NCBI GenBank assembly: GCA_023935145.1
Contig: CM043701.1
Coordinates: 69,669,317 to 69,733,316, forward strand
Reading direction: 5' to 3'
Length of the DNA: 64,000 nt
Source of the DNA: Bretschneidera sinensis
Taxonomy: Eukaryota; Streptophyta; Magnoliopsida; Brassicales; Akaniaceae
A program made the translations under genes and the position numbers. Below the pieces are notes generated by a model that was given only the letters and a program-made list of their open reading frames with translations, did not search any database and was not told the origin of the DNA. Position 1 is the first letter of the stretch. Each line of letters opens with the position of its first letter. Shown piece after piece: positions 1-10,464 of the stretch.

Positions 1-1313
1 TTGTGTACGATTTTGGTAAGAAATTCCTCTATTTCTCTTTTTTGTTTTGTGTGATGTTGACTGTGTATGTGAGTATGAAAAATGATTTTCAAAAACCAAG
101 AGAAATGAGGTCTTTATGTGAGAGGGCATAGGGTGGGGATGATTTTTCCCTTGCTAATGTTTCACTATGTGTTATATACATCTCTCACACATATTTTAGC
201 TATGAAATTCCGCTAAATGTACATTAGTGAAGACATTGCAACAACTTACTAGTTGGGAGTTAAATTGGTGCAAATTAAATCCTTAAGGATAAAGTTCAAC
301 GTCCGTGAAACCTCGATAATGCCAACGATTTTTTTCTCAAAGAGGAGGATCAAAGTAATTGAGAAACCCACAATCTCTAACAGCTCATAACAATAAAGAA
401 CCACGAATTCATCCTAATAACACCACGATTGTATAACAAATATGAATTACCCAAAAAATGCAAACTCCATGCTTCGTGTATATATAGAAACGTCTGCTAG
501 GAATTTTAGAATTTTTTGAAATTTTCAAACGTGAAGGGAGGCCACAATAGCATAGTCCCTAGTCTTGGTTAGAAATTACCATCTCTTATCTTTCTTTTTT
601 CTCAAAATAACTTTCTGTTCCCTCACTTATGTGCGATTTTGGTAAAAAAAAATTCCTTTTTTTCTCTTTGTTTTATGTGATGTTGACTGTGTATACGAGC
701 ATGCAAAATGATTTTCAAAAACTAGAAGAGATAAGATCTTTATGTGAGAGAAATAGTGGGGATGATTTTGCCCTTGCTGAAGTTTCACTATGTGTCTCTC
801 ACATGTGTTTTAGCTAAGAAATTCCGCTAGAATGTTCACCAGAGAAGACATTGCAACAAATTACTAGTTAGGAGTTAAATTGGTGGAAATTAGACCCCTA
901 AGAGTAAATTAAAACATTTTTGAAATCTCAAGAGCGGTAACAAAATTTTATCAAAGAAGAGGATCAAACTAATTTGGAAACACATAATCTCTAGCATCTT
1001 GCAACAACAAAAAACCACGAATTCATCCCAATAACACCAAGATTGACAAACAAATATGAATTATCCAGAAAATTCAAATCCAATGCTTCGTGTAAGCATA
1101 GAATCTCCCAAGATCTTTAGAATTTTTTGAAATTTTCAAACATGAAGGGAGGTCGTAATAGCATAATCCCCAATATTGGTTAGGAATTCCTATCGTTTCT
1201 CTCTTTTTTTCCCCTCAAAATCACTTTCTCTTCCCTTATTTATGTGTGATTTTGATAAGAAATTCCTCTCTTTCTCTTTCTTTCTTTTTTTGTGTGATAT
1301 TGACTATGTATGT
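1..1313. repeat. Tandem array of ~620-bp monomers, left part
   Basis: Diverged copies of one monomer follow each other head to tail. The anchor 'gattttggtaa' inside 'cacttgtgtgcgattttggtaa' recurs near 4, 631 and 1243, giving spacings of about 627 and 612 bp. Each monomer also contains 'gattttcaaaaaccaagaga', 'ttactagttgggagtt' and 'ccatgcttcgtgta'. The array runs off the left edge of the window. The Athila-like element interrupts it at 1314 and it resumes at 10465. No coding sense was seen; short ORFs inside it are incidental. It could be a satellite or the tandem interior of an unrecognised element. Confidence 0.85.
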
Positions 1314-2691
1314 TGTTGTGAGTTTTAAATTACTCATAAGCACACGAGTCATTTGCAATATAGTGCTGTGCAAGTGCGAGGTCGAATCCATAGAGAATTG
1401 CATTGTGAAAATATTTTTATCTAAACTAAGCCTATTTTAACATAGTTCCGAATTTTGGATTGTATCTTACAAAGAAATATAAAGTAAACTAAATTGATTT
1501 AAAAACAACTGATAAAAACACTAAGGTTTTCTGAATCCACCCCACCAAAGTAAAGCATATATCTTCATGTTCTATATAAAAGTAATCTATCAAATCATTC
1601 CATGAATCCACCATTATAAAAATCATGGCGAATACCCAAACTAAACCAAAACCATCTAATATATCCATTTAATTTACAAATCACAATGGATATCCAATCT
1701 AATTTGAATGATTCATCGTATCTGGCAAATGAAACACAAAGAATATCCAATTTAACAATTTAAAAACAATCAATCATAAGAGTTCACTCAAACGATTAAA
1801 ATAGAACATTAATACTAAAAATATCATAATTGTACGAATATATCTGAAAATATAATGCTAAACAATGGCGAGGCTTCATCTTCAACCTTAGATGAAGGTT
1901 TTAACCTCACATAATTATGAAACTAAATTTCATAAAAGTACTAAACATAAAACTTTAAAACTCAAAGAAATAAATTAAAACTGACTATACATGGAGAAAT
2001 TCCACTCGCAGCTATTGTGCGGCGCTTCCCCTCATGGTAGCAAAGCCTTGGAGATCCTCCAGAATGCTAGCAGACATCCTCCGGATTGCCCTCTGAAGAT
2101 GAAGTGAAGAGGGGATTTTATAGGGAAGCTCCCGGAGTACTATGTGTTTCCAATCCGATGTGGGATAATGTCCGAGTGTGCTCGATCGCAGCCTAGTGCG
2201 CTAGAGCGCAAGAGCGCTGCAAAATGTTTCGAATCGATGTGGGATGTCGTGGGTGCGCTCGATCATAGTCTTGTGCCCTCGAGCGCAGCATGGTGCACTG
2301 CCTGACCTTTGTCTACTAAAACTGCCATAACTTTCTCTAGAAAAATTATTTTTATGAGCTGCAAAAATCTCCAGAAAATAGACATCCAAATCTTTCTAAG
2401 CATTAATGGCTCATCTCTTGGTTATTCCTAAATCAATACAGTTTAATATGCAAAAATGACTGATCTGTACGGGCAATTCTAGCGATTTAGTGAAACTCCT
2501 TTTCAAGTGCTTGTGAACCTGTGAAATGACGAAAAACAACTCAAAGTAACAAATTCCTAAGCTAAACATATAACAACCTAGAAAAACACAGTAAACATAG
2601 AAATGAGATAAAATATGATGAAATAACACAAACTAAGAGCTTAACAAATATAAATTAAGGGGCTTAAATATGAATATTTAAGCACTCATCA
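1314..2691 (-). repeat. 3' LTR of Athila-like copy 1
   Basis: This 1378-bp LTR matches 9087-10459 along its whole length with scattered substitutions and small indels. On the + strand it starts TGTTGTGAG and ends ACTCATCA. A region with several degenerate CGATCG / CGAGCG palindromes lies at about 2174-2290. Confidence 0.92.
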
Positions 2692-2692
2692 A

Positions 2693-2706
2693 ATACCCTC
2701 AAACTT
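2693..2706 (-). promoter_or_regulatory. Polypurine tract of Athila-like copy 1
   Basis: On the - strand this reads AAGTTTGAGGGTAT, immediately 5' of the TGATGAG start of the 3' LTR. That is the expected place for plus-strand primer synthesis. Compared with the related copies, AAGTTTGGGGGTAT, it has one G-to-A change. Confidence 0.8.
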
Positions 2707-3354
2707 ACATTTTGCTAGTCCCTTAGCAAAACAAAATAAAAAAACTAAATGAAAAACAAAGAACACAAAGATAAGTTCATCACTAATGGTATCCTAAAAT
2801 TTAAGTATCTCACAAAACCACGATATTCATTCATGAGCAAGCTTAAAAAGAGAAACCCATCTTCGCAATGAATAGAAATGTTAAACTCTAATTACTTACA
2901 AAAGGCAGGCTAAGGCATCACAAGTCTGACTCAATGTAAAGTGTATTAGCATATAAAAATGAAGCTTCCAAATAACTCCAATGTGTAATGTCTCCATATC
3001 TCATAATTCACCGAATTTCCCATCAGAATGAACAAAAATGGCATAGTTTATTTTCTTCTCTTTTTTATTTTTTTTATATTATAAGACTCTGCTATGTTTA
3101 GTTCCTTTAAGCTTTCTAATTGACCCATGTAGCGAGTGTTGAGTCAATGACTCCCAAACCAGATGGTTTTAGGGCATTAGGTGTAAAAACACCCTTAAGG
3201 ACATACTAACTCGAGTAAAAAAGGCTACGAAACTAAACTGGCCTTACTGCTACCAAGCAAACTTCCCATCTTTTGATGTGAACACTCACTGCTTATGAGG
3301 CAAGAGGTCCAATTACTCAGTGGAAAGTTTATTGATGATCATTATAAATGTGTA

Positions 3355-3398
<44 letters not shown>

Positions 3399-4030
3399 CT
3401 TTTCTATGCCAAAGTGCTTATCCAATAAGTCATTTAGTTAGCTAAGTCATGGACACATACACATTAAAATCACATGTCATACCTCACACAATTATGTGCT
3501 TATGTCAGATTAGATCAAACATGTGAATTCTCAAATGCCTAAAGTAAGTAACTAAATTTTAAAACTTTATCATCAGATCATGTGTTCAAAATTTTAAGCT
3601 CACCAATGACATCACACCATAGAATTTGTTTAGATCAACCAAGATTTCAAAATAACATGAGATGCATTTATCTTTACTTTAAAATGAAGAAAAACAACAA
3701 CAAATCAAGACAAAATGTGTGTAATATGTATCCCATACACCCAAACTTAAATGACACATTGTCCCCAATGTGTGAATATTATAGAAAGAGTTAACCTAGG
3801 AGATGGAGAACTAGCTGGACTGGCACGGCTCATAGCATACCCCCAAACTTGAACTGAATTATGCGTTGTCCCTAAAAAATAAAGATTGGAAAACAAAAGA
3901 AACACTAGAAATAAATAGTAACAATAAATATGTAAAATAATAAACAAACATAAAGAATATGTTGTGGGGTGCCTCCCATGAGCGCTAAGTGTAAAGTCTC
4001 CAGCCAGACTCTCCATCGTAGATGACACTC
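2707..4030 (-). other. 3' noncoding region of Athila-like copy 1
   Basis: About 1.3 kb between the integrase C-terminus and the polypurine tract has no sustained reading frame. It is nevertheless clearly similar to 20499-21760 and, inverted, to 36930-38200. It holds two further polypurine-tract-like copies (3735-3748 and 3837-3850), an inverted repeat ACACATTG/CAATGTGT (3754-3773) and a microsatellite. Athila elements often carry an extra ORF here; none is recognisable in this copy. Confidence 0.75.
3351..3398. repeat. Compound (TG)n(TA)n microsatellite
   Basis: An uninterrupted TG run passes into a TA run. The equivalent sites in the other two Athila-like copies hold a short A/T tract instead, so the microsatellite arose in this copy. 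Confidence 0.95.
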
Positions 4031-4039
4031 AATCTGAGT

Positions 4040-5489
4040 AACTAGGATCCTCTAACAATATCGTCTCAATGTCCGGACTCCTCAACTCCAAGAATGCTTT
4101 TAGCCTCTGTCCATTCAACTTGAAAGTATTACCATTCCTTGGATCCTCAATCTCAATGGTCCCATAAGGAAAAACCAACCGAATAATAAATGGGTCTATC
4201 CATCGAGATTTGAGCTTGCCTGGAAAAAGATGCAGGCGTGAATTGTAAAGAAGAAATTTTTGACCAGGCTCAAAATCTCATCTCAAAATGTTCTGGTCAT
4301 GAGTCTTCTTCATTTGTGTCTTGTACAATCGCGCACAATCATATACATCATTCCATAGCTCCTCTAATTCATTGAGTTGGAGCTTCCTTTATGAGCCAGC
4401 CTTTGGAAGATTGAAGTTCAACTGCTTGATAGCCTAATAACCTCGATGCTCTAATTCTACCAGAAGGTGACATACTTTCCATTCACAATACGATAGGGAG
4501 ACATGCCAATTGGCGTCTTGAAGGCTGTCCGATATGTCCACAGTGCATCAGTCAATCGCAGAGACCAATCCTTTCTACTAGGGTTCATAGTTTTCTCCAA
4601 AATGTGCTTAATTTCGCGATTAGAAATTTTCACTTGTCCACTCGTTTGCGGGTGATACGGGGTGGCAACCTTATGTGTGATAAAATACTTCTTCATCAAC
4701 TGATCAAAAATCTAGTTGCAAAAAGTGCTTACCTCCATCTCTTATGATTGCTTGAGGTGTACCAAAACGAGCAAAGATAGTGTCCTTCAAAAACTGGACC
4801 ATAACTCTGTGGTCATTGGTCTTGCATGCAACAGCCTCCACCCATTTGGACAGATAATCCATAGCAACTAGAATGTACAGGTAGCCAAAGGAGTTTGGGA
4901 AAGGTCCCAAAAAATAAATGCCCCATAAGTTAAAAATCTCAACAATCAGAATGGGGTTGAGGGGCATCATATTCCTCCTAGAAAGATTCCCTAACTTTTA
5001 GCAACGCTCACAAGATACACAGTAGGTGTGAGAGTCTCGGAATAGGTTAGGCCAATAGAATCCACATTGCAAAATCTTCACAACGGTCTTCTTAGCACTG
5101 AAATGACCTCCACAAGCATGATCATGACAAAAGGTAATGGCATTAGATTGGTCATGCTCAGGAATACACCTTTTGATGATCTGATCAGGACAATACTTGA
5201 ACAGGTAAGGATCATCCCAAAAAAAATGTTTTACCATGGCCAAAAATTTTGATTTATCTTGTCGCCCCCAATGTAAAGGCATTTGACCGGTGACAAGATA
5301 GTTCATTATATCGGCAAACCATGGTGTGAGATTATGAGAAATGTGCATCAATTTCTCATCAAGAAAGGTCTCAGAAATGGGAATGGCGGCCTCAGTGAAA
5401 TCCACTATCAACCTTGACAAATGGTCCGCCACAACATTTTCGGAACCTTTCTTATCCCGAATCTCTATGTCGAACTCTTGAAGTACCAT
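4040..5489 (-). pseudogene. Athila-like integrase (with the end of RNase H), degenerate
   Basis: Reading the - strand, the end of RNase H (VVADHLSRL) is followed by an integrase zinc-binding region with a His pair (HDHACGGH) and a Cys pair (CVSCERC). The catalytic core follows (4704-4970), with TDNG-equivalent RDGGKHF, and then the [10 protein letters not shown] segment that carries the expected glutamate (4457-4699). The C-terminal part with SRWIDPF and PRNGNTFKLNGQRLK reaches about 4040. The first Asp of the D-D-E triad is replaced: the family pattern WGIDF reads WGIYF near 4915. Stops and frameshifts also separate the segments, so no active integrase can be made. Confidence 0.88.
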
Positions 5490-6508
5490 CGGATAAGATG
5501 AGATTTAGCATCCTTTTTTAAGAAAAGATACTTCAATACTGCATGATCCGAGTAGATAATGACTTTCGATCCTAAAAAGTAGGATATGAACTTGTCCAAT
5601 GCAAAAACGACTACTAGTAACTCATTCTCAGTGGTAGAGTAATTGAGTTGTGCGTCGTTTAGAGTTCTGCTAGCATAATAGATGACATGGGGGAGTTTAT
5701 CAACACACAACCCCAAAACAGCTCCAACAGCATAATATGATGCGTCACACATAATCTCAAAAGGCACACCCCAGTTGGGCGGTTGAATAATGTGTGTGGA
5801 CGTCAGAATCTTCTTCAGATCCCCAAATGCTTTCTTACAGTCCTCATCAAATATAAATGGGGCATCTTTCAATAATAACTTGCATAAGGGTTGGGCGATC
5901 TTGTTGAAATCCTGGATAAATCGCTTGTAGAAGCCTGCATGGCCCAGAAAAGATCGAACCTCCTTCATTGTACGTGGGGGAGCAAGATTGGAAATTAGGT
6001 CCACCTCAATCCCCCGATGAGATACGACATGCCCCAGTACAATACCTTGCTTGACCATAAAATGACACTTCTCCCAATTAAGCACCAGGTTCTTCTCCTT
6101 GAATCGCACTAAAACCAAAGTGAGATGGTGTAGACACTCCTCAAATGATGAACCGAAGACGGAGAAGTCATCCATGAAAATCTCTAAGAAATGCTCTACC
6201 ATGTCAGAGAATATGCTGACCATGCACCGGTGAAAAGTAGCGGGTGCATTGCATAACCCAAAGGGCATGCGACGGTAGGTGAATCTCCCAAAAGGACAGG
6301 TAAACATCATATTCTTCTAATCTTCAGGGACCACGGGGACCTGATTATATCCAAAATAACCATCCAATAAGCAATAGTAATTATGCCCAGCCAAGCACTC
6401 CACCATCTGATCAATAAATGGGAGTGGAAAATGATCATTCCTTGTGGTAGCATTCAGCTTACAATAGTCTATACACACTCTCCATCCTGACTGAACACTA
6501 GTTGACAT
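5465..6508 (-). pseudogene. Athila-like reverse transcriptase and RNase H, degenerate
   Basis: The RT palm is read in 6317-6508 (WRVCIDYCKLNATT) and 5465-6310 (FGRFTYRRMPFGLCNAPATF, then FMDDFSVFG with both catalytic aspartates). The thumb segment VRSFLGHAGFYKRFI and the RNase H segment with CDASYYAVGAVLG, TENELLVVVFALDKF and YSDHAVLKYL follow. A TAA at 6317-6319 interrupts the frame where the family usually has Gln after PED, consistent with a C-to-T change. Everything else in RT looks fairly intact, so this is the best-preserved domain of the element. Confidence 0.9.
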
Positions 6509-7061
6509 GAATCTGGCTCACCCACTTGCTATCAAAGATTAGACAAATGATCCCTGCATCCAACAACTTAATCACTTCAGTCCTCACAACCTCTTGCATA
6601 GCTGGGTTGAGCCTTCTTTGTGGCTCCCTCGATGGTTTGAAATTCTCCTCCAAATGTATCTTGTGCATCACCACCGAGGGGCTGATTCCCCTAATATCCT
6701 CAATAGTCCAGCTAATAGCTTCCTTGTGCTCTCTTAAAACGTCCAATAATTTCTCCTCTTGAGTCTTAACCAAATTTAAAGCTATAATCATAGGCAACGA
6801 ATATGCTGGACCTAGGAACTTATACTTAAGATTGTTCGGTAAAGGCTTAAGTTCCTTCTTGGGGGGCTTAGGTGCTACGGTCTCTTTTGTCGCATTGCTT
6901 TTTTGAGAAGCAGACTCCAAAATGGTATTTGCTTGCTCAAGTAACTCATCCAAATCCAAATCCTCTCCAAACTGAGCAAAGTATGCCTCTAGAGGGTCCT
7001 CAATGCTTGATTCATCCACAGTCTCCTCAAGAATCTCCTTTATCAAGCATACATTTCTCAC
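6498..7061 (-). pseudogene. Acidic linker and N-terminal RT segment of Athila-like copy 1
   Basis: An open stretch of 187 codons carries one acidic module (EAYFAQFGEDLDLDELLEQA), then KKELKPLP, a run ending WTIEDIRGISPSVV, and the RT start (EPQRRLNPAMQEVV ... SKWVSQIH). It ends at a frameshift. Against 21768-22124, about 58 bp coding for the segment after SQIH are missing, and the frame switches to the 6317-6508 ORF. The two deletion-derived elements have this acidic module in two tandem copies; here it is single. Confidence 0.85.
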
Positions 7062-7099
7062 TTCATCATATTTCAGTGGTTGCTAACTGATATCAAAGA

Positions 7100-7560
7100 T
7101 ATTCAGCTCCATTGTCATATTTCAGAAGGAAATCTTCATCACCCCTATCCTACAATTTATCGAGGCATTAGCAGTGGCTAAGAATGGTCGCTCTAAAATA
7201 ACCGGTATCTGAATCCCTATATTCTGAACCGGCTCTGTGTCAAGCACAATAAAATCCACGGGGAAATAAAATTTATCCACCTAAATCAAAACATCCTCAA
7301 CTACTCCCCGTGGTATTTTCACTGACCTGTCAGCCAATTGAAGTGTCGTGGATGTGGGCTTCAGTTCTCCTAACCCCAATTGCAAATAGACTGAGTAAGG
7401 CAGAAGATTCACACTTGCTCTTAGATTTAAAATAACCCTCTCTATATGGCTGATTTATATCGTTCAAGAGATAGTAAGACACCCCGGGTCCTTGTACTTG
7501 TTGGGCAGCTTGCATTGAAGGATTGAGCTAACCTGCTCAGTCAAAAATGCCTTCTTCGGG
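7100..7560 (-). pseudogene. Athila-like aspartic protease region, catalytically dead
   Basis: In one - strand frame the segment RVILNLRASVNLLPYSVYLQ is followed by LGLGELKPT, LQLADRSVKIPRGVVEDVL and VDFIVLDTEP. This is the retropepsin-like fold of Athila elements. The family active site D-L-G-A-S reads N-L-R-A-S here, so the catalytic Asp became Asn and the Gly became Arg; both are single G-to-A changes. Stops occur before and inside the region. Confidence 0.8.
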
Positions 7561-7865
7561 ACATTCGTCCTCCTCTTGATAGTGATCAAGTCCTTTAAGA
7601 ACTTGGCATATGACGACACTTGATAGATGGCGTCCAAAAAAAGGAAATTGATTTGAACCTGCTTGAACACCTCCAGAATGTCCTCATACTTCCCTCCTTT
7701 CTTGGGCGCTTGTAATCTCTCAGGGTAAAATGCTTTACGTATAAATGACCTAAGAGGATCTTTAATAGTAGGTATGGTTGTAGATGGCTCAGCATCTCTT
7801 TTCTCTTTGTTGCCACTTTCTTGCCCTTGTTACATAGCAGGGTTCTCTTCCACTCGATTATCCAC

Positions 7866-8924
7866 TTATCTCTCAGACCTTAATATGACAACCAATTGCA
7901 CTTGTTCCTCCCCGTGCGTAGGAGTTGATGAATTTCCAACCATAAACTGTGCCTTCGGGTTAGCCACTGGTTGACTGGGGAACTTTCCCTTCTCACTTTC
8001 ACCCAAGTGACTTACGATTTGACCCATTTGACTCTCTAGCTTGGCATTCACTTGGGTGTTTACTATTGTTGTGCTCCTCACTTCGCTGATGGATTGGCCG
8101 GTCATCTTCATGAACTCTTTGAGGGTGTTCTCTAGAGACTGTAAAACCGGCACTGGCACTTGACTAGGAGCTTGGTAAGCAGGTGATGGTGCTAGATGGG
8201 CTGAGCGACCATGACTTGGAATTGGTGGAGGAAATCCGGGAGGGTATTGATTTTGAGTATGATAAAGGGCTCCTCCCTGATTCATCGGTTGGTTCTGCTC
8301 CCATGAAAAATTAGGGTGGTTCCGCCACCCTAGATTGTAAGTCTCAGAGTAAGATCCATTCGATTGCCTCCGATAGTCATTGAAAGCATTCACTTGTTCC
8401 ATGGGATACTCGGCGAAAGCCGGCATAGATGGACAATTCTGTGCTAAATGCATAGGACTAGCATAGATGGAATGACTATCAACATTGAATGTATTAGTTG
8501 CATTGATGGACTGGCCGGTCATCTTCATGAAATCCTTGAGGCTATACTCCAATGACTGTGGCTTTAGATCAAAATGGGTAATATTGGTTGGTGGCAACAC
8601 TATACAAGAAGGGGAGTTAGTTGCAACGAGTGCGAACAAATCCCTAAGGGATGTAGTGAAGTCTACGTTCCAAGCTTTATGTTGCTTTACATTCTTCGGT
8701 TGATTTGCATTCCTAAAATAGTCCCCCATCTCAATTGTTTCTCTTTCAAAAAGTGCTATCTTCTGTCTCCTAAGAGTTCTTTCTATTTCGGGATCTAAAG
8801 GTATCGATTCTAGGTTCAGGGATCTCCGACCACGCATACACCAAAAAACAGCAATAAAATAACTAACTAGTGGACCAACAAAATAAAATAAAATAAATGT
8901 AAAAACAGACAACGCAATACTCAA
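7866..8924 (-). pseudogene. Gag-derived ORF of Athila-like copy 1 without recognisable capsid
   Basis: This 352-codon frame starts with a hydrophobic stretch of doubtful coding value. It then has an Athila-type N-terminus (SIPLDPEIERTLRR), FDLKPQSLEYSLKDFMKMTG, the zinc-knuckle position, a Pro/Gln-rich stretch (QNQYPPGFPPPIPSHGR) and a heptad-like segment (KLESQMGQIVSHLGE). The knuckle, CX2CX4HX4C in the relatives, reads H..Y....H....C, so two of three cysteines are gone. The usual few hundred residues of capsid between FDLKP and the knuckle are missing. This copy may itself have depended on Gag supplied in trans. Confidence 0.75.
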
Positions 8925-9062
8925 TAAAATGGGCCAACAAAAATTGGCAAATTTTTAATTTTTTAATTTTTTTATATGTATATATTTACAAAAATGCTAA
9001 CTAAACTAGTGGAAAAATAAAATTAATTCAGACAAAAATTTAATTTTCACAAACAAAACAAC

Positions 9063-9080
9063 TCCCCGGCAACGGTGCCA
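9063..9080 (-). promoter_or_regulatory. tRNA-Asp-type primer binding site, copy 1
   Basis: On the - strand this reads TGGCACCGTTGCCGGGGA. It is complementary at 17 of 18 positions to the 3' end of plant tRNA-Asp(GTC) plus CCA, and lies 6 bp from the 5' LTR end. Athila elements are known to use this primer. Confidence 0.88.
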
Positions 9081-9086
9081 AAAACT

Positions 9087-10459
9087 TGTTGTGATTTTTA
9101 AATTACTCATAAGTGCACGAGTCATTTGCAATATAGTGTTGTGCAAGTGCAAAGTCGAATCCACAGAGAATTGCATTGTGAAAATATTTTTATAATAAGC
9201 CTATTTTAACTTAGTTCCGAATTTTGGATTGTATCTTGCAAAGAAATATAAAGTAAACTAAATTAATTTAAAAACAACTAATAAAAACACTAAGGTTTTC
9301 TGAATCCACCCCACCAAAGTAAAGCATATATCTTAATGCTCTATATAAAAGTAATCTATCAAATCATTCCATGAATCTACCATTATACAAATCACGGAGA
9401 ATACCAAAACTAAACCAAAACCATCCAATGTATCCGTTTAATTTACAAATCACAATGGATATCCAATCTAATTTGAATGATCCGCCGTATCCGGCAGATG
9501 AAACACAAGAAATATCCAATTTAACAATTTAAAAACAATCAATCATAAGAGTTCACTCAAACAATTGAAATAGAACATTAATACTAAGAATATCATAATT
9601 GTATGAACATATATGAAAATATAACGCTAAATAATGGCCAGGCTTCATCTTCAACCTTAGATGAAGGTTTTAGCCTCACATAATTATGAAACTAAATTTC
9701 ACAAAAGTGCTAAACATAAACTTTAAAGCTCAAAGAAATAAATTAAAACTGACTATACATGGAGAAATTCCACTCATAGCTATTGTGCGGCGCTTTCCCT
9801 CATGGTAGCAAAGCCTTGGAGATCCCTTAGAATGCTAGCAGACGTTCTCCGGATTGCCCCCTGAAGATGAAGTGAAGAGGGGCTTTTATAGGGAAGCTCC
9901 CGGAGTATTATGTGTTTCCAATTCGATGTGGGATACTGTCCGAGTGCGCTCGATCGTAGCCTGGTGCGCTCGAGCATAGGTGCACTGTAAAGTGTTTCGA
10001 ATCGATGTGAGATGTCGCAGGTTCGCTCGATCATAGTATTGTGCTTTCGAGCACAGCATGGTGCACTGCCTGACCTTTGTCTATTAAAACTGCCTTAAAT
10101 TTCTCTAGAAAAATCATTTTTATGAGCCATAAAATTCTCCAGAAAATAGATATCCGGATCTTTCTAAGTATATATGGCTCATCTCCTAGTTCTTCTTTAA
10201 TCAATACAGTTTAATCTGCAAAAATGACTGATCTGTACGGGCAATTCTGGTAATTTAGTGAAACTCCTTTCCAAGTGCATGTGAACCTATAAAACAACGA
10301 AAAACAACTCAAAGTAACAAATTCCTAAGCTAAACATAGAACAACCTAGAAAAACAAAGTAAACACAGAAATGATATAAAATATGATGAAATAACACAAA
10401 CTAAGAGCTTAACAAATATAAATTAAGGGGCTTAAATATGAATATTTAAGCACTCATCA
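9087..10459 (-). repeat. 5' LTR of Athila-like copy 1
   Basis: This 1373-bp LTR is the partner of 1314-2691. On the + strand it starts TGTTGTGAT, against TGTTGTGAG in the partner, and ends ACTCATCA next to the TATGT duplication at 10460-10464. Confidence 0.92.
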
Positions 10460-10464
10460 TATGT

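Larger units (their letters stand above)
1314..10459 (-). mobile_element. Full-length Athila-like Ty3/gypsy LTR retrotransposon (copy 1)
   Basis: Two LTRs (1314-2691 and 9087-10459) bracket the internal region and are flanked by a perfect 5-bp target duplication, TATGT (1309-1313 and 10460-10464). In sense orientation (- strand) the LTR begins TGATGAGTGC and ends ACTCACAACA. A tRNA-Asp-type primer binding site abuts the right LTR and a polypurine tract abuts the left one. The order gag, protease, RT, RNase H, integrase reads from right to left. RT motifs such as MPFGLCNAPATF and FMDDFSV are typical of the Athila clade. Stops, frameshifts and lost catalytic residues show that it is dead. It inserted into a ~620-bp tandem-repeat monomer. 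Confidence 0.93.

Noticed and set aside
1246..1440. Short ORFs in the tandem array and LTRs (for example 1246-1440, 2201-2389, 10912-11193, 12205-12426)
   Set aside because: They read through repeat monomers or LTR ends, differ between copies and have no family resemblance.
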